NCBI GenBank assembly: GCA_023078555.1
Contig: CM041197.1
Location: forward strand, 11,071,257 to 11,135,256
DNA: 64,000 nt
Direction: 5' to 3'
Source: Ulva prolifera
Taxonomy: Eukaryota > Chlorophyta > Ulvophyceae > Ulvales > Ulvaceae
Made by a program: the position numbers and the translations under genes. Below, piece after piece: positions 59,201-64,000 of the stretch; positions within the stretch are counted from its first letter, which is position 1; each line of letters opens with the position of its first letter. The notes under the pieces were generated by a model. It ran no database searches. It saw only the letters and a program-made list of their open reading frames with translations, and had not been told where the DNA came from.

Positions 59201-61881
59201 GTGCAGCAACATGTCATATTCCAGATCTGTGTGTGGCATCTGCAGGTGAACGGGGTCATGGAATTGGCATGGCCGTGTACAGGCCATCTCAGAATGTAGT
59301 TCCTTTGACAGGACCCGCACGAGCTCGAAGCATGAGCCGAGGCCCATGTATGTAAACAGATTCACATCGGGGCATGGAATGGCACGGTTGCGTGGAAATG
59401 GTCTGTGGCAACATTACAACACGTATGTGCAGGCTGGCTCTGTTTATGTCGACATACATAGCCTGACGTCTCACCTGGACCAGTCGCTGACCCGCAGGCG
59501 ATGTATGTTGGCACCTTGCTGGACAGAGGTGTCCCGCACGACCGACCGTCCAGCGTGTAATCCCCATAGTAAAGGTTTGCTACAGAATCAGGGCCCAGGA
59601 CTGGGCAGTCAAGGATGCGGACTTCAGAGCCCAAGCACTCTGGATTCTCCAGTAGGACTGGGGCCTCAGCTTCCTGCATTTGCAAGGCGTCGTTGTGATT
59701 GGGATGGCCGCCCCAGGGTGGTGCAATTGACGAGCACAGCGTACGCTGTGATGGCGTTCTTCGGCCATTCTGCAATTGTGACAGTCCCACATACAGGTAG
59801 GGCCTGATCATGATAGACGCAGCTAGCTGGAGTGCATATGCTGTGTAGCGGAAAGCGTGTGACAGGACTTTGAAGGGGCACCTGCAACCCAGCGGCTGCA
59901 AAGCGCTTTCGGCGCGGCTCCTGCAAATGGCAATGGTAGCCATAGCCAGATTGTAGCGGGCAAAAGCAGTACACCAGTCAGTTAACGTACGTATCGCACC
60001 TCACTGGCCACGTCGATTGTGTGGTTTGCTATGCAAGCACATGCATATAGAAGGGTACATGCAGCTTGACTTGGACAATGCACGCTTGCTCCGCTGATAT
60101 CTCTGAGAAGAGCAGGTCAAGCAGTTCAAAGTGAAGCTGTGGAGATTAACCTCGAGTATCTACTTTGCTGCAGCGGCAACCCAGAGTAGCATGCACATGA
60201 CTACAGCATCTGGCTGATTCGGGAACCACATTGATCTGGTGCAACTCCAGATGCAAGGCAAGAGAAACCTCAGGCGGTGCCCGGTTGAGGCCTGATCGGG
60301 CGCAATCGCACGCCAGTGGGCTTGTAAATAATCTTCAAGACATCGGTGGACACAACGCAGCAGCCTAGTGCGTGTTTAAGCATTGCTGAAGAGGCAGCTG
60401 CATGAAGACAATGCCACAGTGATCTTGACAGACATATGGTAACACTCATTCTGAACTCGACTGGCCAGGAGGCACTTACAGCTGGAAAGCGCAACGGCAG
60501 CTACATGTGCATGGCTCATGCTTGCAAATGTTGGCACACCATTAGCTCGGCTTCTGTGAGGGCTTCATCAGCAAAAGGTGATAGTCCCCCGCCGATGAAG
60601 CCGAGCTGGCGGCAGGCGACATTGGCAAGCGCTTTCCCAACACCAGCGCCGCAAACCGTGCCAAAGGCGCCGTCAATGTACACCTGAAGGGCGCCGATGA
60701 CGTACCCATTGAGCTCTCGTCGAGCTACCAGCCTGACATCACCCTCCACTGCAGGAAACACTATGTTGAAAATGCAGAGCTGTTCTACATCTATTTTTGC
60801 ATGTACTACATAGTTAGTAAGTGCCCTGACTGCATGATGGACGGCTCCTATAAGGAGCGCCGTCGCGGAAAAGTTCCTGCCCCCTGAAAGAAAAAGCCAC
60901 AGCGGACGATGAGACTGCTAGTCTTGAGAGCCACAGGCTAGCAAAGAATATATCTAGGTTCATGTGCTGGGTGAGGGGAACATTTGAGCAGTGCGCGCTG
61001 GCGTGAGCTTCCGGACCCAAACGTCTCGGAGAACAGGATCGCACGGCACAATGAGGCATGTCGCCGGGAAAGCACAGCAGCAAAGCACTCTGATGACGTC
61101 CTTGTCACACATGGATGATGTCACCGCAGTCTCCACGTATTGGAATTCGCCCACACATATGCATGCACGTGCACTTGGCCACCCTACAAAACCCAACCGA
61201 AGTTGAAAATGAACACCCCATCAAAATCGTAACCATCACATCGTCCAGTGCTATAGATGATCTCCTCCCAAGTAATGAATCTGGAATCATGCCTGGGTCA
61301 GACAGACTTGGTGGTGGCGGCGGCGGCAGCAGAGGAGGCTGCGCGACTGCAGGTGCCTCGACTTCCGCTGGTAGCAGGGCGGGCCGTCTTGCCGGTGGTT
61401 GAACAGCCGCAGATGGGCGCGGAGCTGGCAAGACCGCAGTGTCCATCTGCGGAGGTGGAACCGGGGGACTCGAGGGAGAGAAAGACACTGCAGGCTGCAC
61501 CGGTGCCGGCGCCGGTGTAAGTGTTGTAGGTGGCTCCAGCGTTGGTGGTGTAGGTGGTGCCGCTGGGGTGCTGGAGGGACCCTTCACAGGCTGTCCTCGC
61601 GGTGCTCCCCGCATGCGCTGACGTAGCTCCCGGCCGGGGCGAGCGGGCAGCGGCGGGCGCTCAGGCCCCATGCGTGGGGTCGGCTCCCTGCCGGTGTGCA
61701 TCGTGCGGCCACGCCGGCCTGGTGGCGTCGGGCGCTGAGCTCGCATGGGACGCTGCGGCCGAGGATGCCTGGCCATGCGTGTGCTGGGCGGCTGTGCTGT
61801 GCATGCTGCGGCGAAGCAGAGGGCCAGCACGAGCATGAGCCACGCACGTGCCGCAGATGTATAGAAGCGCGTGGAGGCCAT
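52593..61881 (-). CDS. Secreted Pro-rich protein with six SRCR domains, gene 4 (appears intact)
   Basis: Exons on the minus strand: signal/Pro-rich exon from ATG 61881; 60748-60540 and 59673-59475 (domain 1); 58557-58358 and 57769-57601 (domain 2); 57144-56957 and 56590-56434 (domain 3); 55806-55309 (domain 4, eight cysteines); 55024-54866 and 54102-53872 (domain 5); 53431-53283 and 52814-52593 (domain 6, ending LVCAAST and TAG). Every junction checked keeps frame: phase 1 between domains, phase 0 inside domains 1, 2, 3 and 6, phase 1 inside domain 5. An in-frame ATG at 61989 exists, but 61881 puts the hydrophobic leader at the N-terminus. There is no transmembrane segment after domain 6. Green algae use Pro-rich secreted proteins in walls and matrix, so a matrix or recognition role is inferred, not shown. 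The last TAG overlaps a possible GTAGGT donor, so an extra 3' exon is possible. Confidence 0.82.
53231..53270. repeat. G40 homopolymer next to a splice donor
   Basis: Forty consecutive G on the plus strand (C on the transcribed sense of gene 4) begin 12 bases after the domain-6 donor GAG|GTACGT at 53282. The true length may differ from the assembly. Confidence 0.9.
55309..55806 (-). CDS. Eight-cysteine SRCR domain exon of gene 4 (domain 4)
   Basis: A single 498-bp exon from acceptor TATCTCTGCAG to donor GCAG|GTGCGG. It reads CDITSAAEQGAVRLRGG, GTPCDPLHSGIVEVFNAGEW, DVVCRQLGFPHGTVVDSL, RFWLDGVSCRGPEARLVDC and LRVACRQFAVPE. Its C5 run keeps frame where gene 3 has C6. Confidence 0.85.
61260..61881 (-). 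CDS. Signal peptide and Pro/Arg-rich first exon of gene 4
   Basis: The leader contains AWLMLVLALCFAAACTA, a good hydrophobic core with a small-residue cleavage site before QPPSTRMARHP. About 170 residues rich in Pro, Arg and Ala follow (RPERPPLPARP-like runs, TLEPPTTLTPAPAPV, LPPPPPPSLSDPG). The donor is not resolved: the next acceptor (60749) needs phase 1, and the candidate GT sites after SLSDPG are weak, so the 3' limit given is approximate. The same type of exon opens pseudogene B at 12538, which supports it as the family's standard N-terminus. Confidence 0.65.
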
Positions 61882-62293
61882 GATGATAGAAACGTGGGGC
61901 CAGCGTCTTGTCGGCCTGCTGAAGAAGGGGGTCAGTTTCTCGACGGGGGCATTGCTCGAACAACAGGTGCATTGCTCGGCATTGCTCACGGTCTGACTGT
62001 GAGTTAAAAACGGCCAAGCTCATGGCCATGTGCTCAAAGTAATACCACTGCCGCGTATAGCGTGTACAGCTTCGCAGATGATCATGTGAAAGGAGTTGTA
62101 GCAGAGCAGGCCACATCGCAGTGGCGGTGCATGCAGCCCTGCTCAATGGGCAGTCTCGGCTCTTTAGGTGCTGGAAACACCGCAGGCCACTGAAGCATTC
62201 GCTGAAGAAGACCAAAGTTGAAATGAAATAGATACCAATGCAGACCAACGCAAGCAGCATTGTGGAAGGAGGTTTGTATCAAGAGAGCAGTGT

Positions 62294-62345
62294 CACTACA
62301 AGAAACCTGACCGGCCCAAGGAAGGCACATGTGCCACATGTAAAG
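62294..62345 (+). mobile_element. Isolated CACTA-type terminus
   Basis: CACTACAAGAAACCTGACCG at 62294 matches the canonical En/Spm end for its first 12 bases. No partner end is visible, and repeat Y starts shortly after, so this is probably a fragment. Confidence 0.35.
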
Positions 62346-62450
62346 TACAGTAAATCTGAATTTACTGAGCCGTATCATATCGGACATTGTCATCCTTTTG
62401 GACATTGACATCCTATTGGACATTGACATTCTATGTATCAATATTGAACA
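62337..62450. repeat. Dispersed repeat Y, copy 3, with 18-bp tandem units
   Basis: GTAAATCTGAATTTACTGAG then CCGTATCATATCGGACATTG matches the other copies, then CCTATTGGACATTGACAT-type units are repeated three times before the similarity ends. Confidence 0.6.
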
Positions 62451-62961
62451 TTGATGTGTACATGTTGTGCCTCACAAAGGCACCTTCAGTACCACCACAG
62501 GCAGCACTCCGGCTCTTTCAAGGAAACATATTATCACCTTCTTTCGTAAGTTGTCATGGAAGCCTTCCTGAGGGCATGAATTGCAAGCAGCTCGGTGCCA
62601 CGAAAGCGACCAGCAGATCTCGAGATGCGAATTCTGTGCCAGATTGAGAGTGTTATGGACACTGTGTGGCCAGAAACTCTCAAATCAGGTCCTGGAGTGA
62701 AAACATGAAATTGAGCTGTTGCATTTAACGCTGGTGTCTCGCTTTTCCAGCGGCGTTTACGAGAGCATGAACCAGCTACGGCAATGCGAGAGATGGCGCT
62801 ACCAGCACCAGCACGCCGTAGCTGCTCTTGCTCTGTGCTCAGCACCCCGAGTACAGGCCGAACAGGGGTGTACATGCATAAGATCTATCAAGATACTTCG
62901 GTCAGTGCTCCTGAAATCGGCTGCAGCATTTGAGATGTTCTCAGACGAGAGTTGATGACGC

Positions 62962-64000
62962 CACTACAAGAATGACTTTGGCCCGGAACTTGGTCCGGTA
63001 GCAGGCTGTGTACCGGAACGACGCCGTCTGGTTGTCCCAGGTGCTTGTTCCGGGGACCGCGGATCAGAGCTGGCACCCAGGTGTCCCGGAACATGAACAT
63101 TCAACTGTTCCGGGATACTTGATCCGGTATGTGGACCCACCTGCCAGGAACACCGGTCAATCTGGTCCGGAACACGCGCTCCGGGGAACTATCATCGTGG
63201 GCGAAACTGCTGTCTTCGTGGACCCATCTGCCCATGAATGTCCTATCTGCATTATGCAGCTGATGTCGGATCGACTGCACTCAGACCGATGGTGTGACTA
63301 CAGCTGCAGGGCAACGTGCGTAGCAGCGGTCTGTCGACGCAGTGACGCGGTGTAGACTTGATAGATGCGGTACGGTACTCATACGTGGCACAAGAAGACA
63401 TCTTGATGTATTATCTAGTGGCCATGGCGCCATGTGCGAACCTGTGCGGGTTGCTGGTCTGGGTCGCCATGTCTGCGTCTCGCGTGGCAGACCTGGCGAA
63501 AATTTGCAGGTTGTGCATACGAACGTCGGTAATTTGTCATACACATTCCTTTGAAGTCCTTCCCTGGACGTCTCGTTGACTGTCACAGCGGATGGCCAGT
63601 CCGTCCCCGCGGGGCCTTGTCGCCACCTGCATGATACTGCACTTTGGCTACGCCTTCTGTCTCGGGAGATTCTGGAGATGCAACACATCGGCGGAAAGCC
63701 AAATTCGTGCTCAATATATGATATACGACTCGGCCAGGCAATGCGTATAGGCTGCGTTCACATGTCCGTTTGCTCCGAGGCCTGTGTTGACTTTGCAGCA
63801 CCAATGCAACTTCCCATCCCGCGAAAAGTCTGGCCACCGCCACGTTAACTTACGAGATGTTGTACTGTTTATTGATTCCGAGTATCCGATGCTGGTTTGG
63901 CTTGATCGACGCTCACATCGTCGAAAAGTGGTATCGCACCGATCCGTTTTCAAGAACAGACGTCCGCCTCAGCATGACAAGCTATAATGGGACGGACATA
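62962..64000 (+). mobile_element. Left end of a CACTA (En/Spm-like) element running off the window
   Basis: CACTACAAGAAT at 62962 is followed within 230 bp by about nine CCGGAAC/GTTCCGG words in both orientations (62982-63190), the arrangement of subterminal transposase sites in CACTA elements. The rest to 64000 has no recognisable coding domain. The other end would lie beyond the window. Confidence 0.55.

Noticed and set aside
1-64000. Prokaryotic or organellar origin
   Set aside because: Consistent spliced exon structure with conserved intron phases and GT/AG boundaries throughout, plus LINE and CACTA elements.

Overview
The window looks like nuclear DNA of a eukaryote, most likely a green alga (Chlorophyta). 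That is an inference from GC-rich exons in lower-GC introns, donors such as GTGCGC and GTGAGC with TGCAG acceptors, TGTAA-type 3' ends, and scavenger-receptor cysteine-rich (SRCR) repeat proteins fused to secreted Pro-rich N-termini, a combination known from green algae. No bacterial operon logic is present.

The host content is one cluster of paralogous multi-exon SRCR genes. (1) A plus-strand gene, 142-7105, whose 5' end lies outside the window, encodes seven SRCR domains. (2) 12538-16353 (+) is a shortened, damaged relative: a signal-peptide/Pro-rich exon and a half SRCR domain, both tandemly duplicated, then the last SRCR exon and the same C-terminal tail as gene 1. (3) 30053-17935 (-) is a six-SRCR gene with at least two frame-breaking changes, a 5.3-kb transposable element in one intron and a CACTA-type element just upstream of its first visible exon. 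(4) 61881-52593 (-) is an apparently intact six-SRCR gene with a signal peptide and a long Pro/Arg-rich stretch. Genes 3 and 4 match exon for exon. Gene 1 carries homologues of domains 2-6 plus two extra domains. Domain modules are bounded by phase-1 introns, which would let them be gained and lost without breaking the frame.

The centre (about 22-27 kb and 30-48 kb) is a nest of mobile elements. Family X is unclassified, with 9-bp terminal inverted repeats and AGGGCG subterminal motifs, and holds a 172-bp satellite array interrupted by a solo LTR. There are two CACTA-like copies with 28-bp terminal repeats, one in gene 3 and one inside a LINE. A LINE family with reverse transcriptase, a CCHC motif and a C-terminal endonuclease-like region has one long rearranged copy and several 3' stubs, some with clear target-site duplications. 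A foldback element lies at 10.4-11.8 kb, and canonical CACTACAAGAA termini occur at 8.5, 62.3 and 63.0 kb.

The proposed picture is a birth-and-death locus for secreted SRCR proteins being eroded by transposons. No ligand or function of the SRCR proteins can be read from sequence. Exon limits are by eye from splice consensus and paralogue alignment; no transcripts or searches were available.
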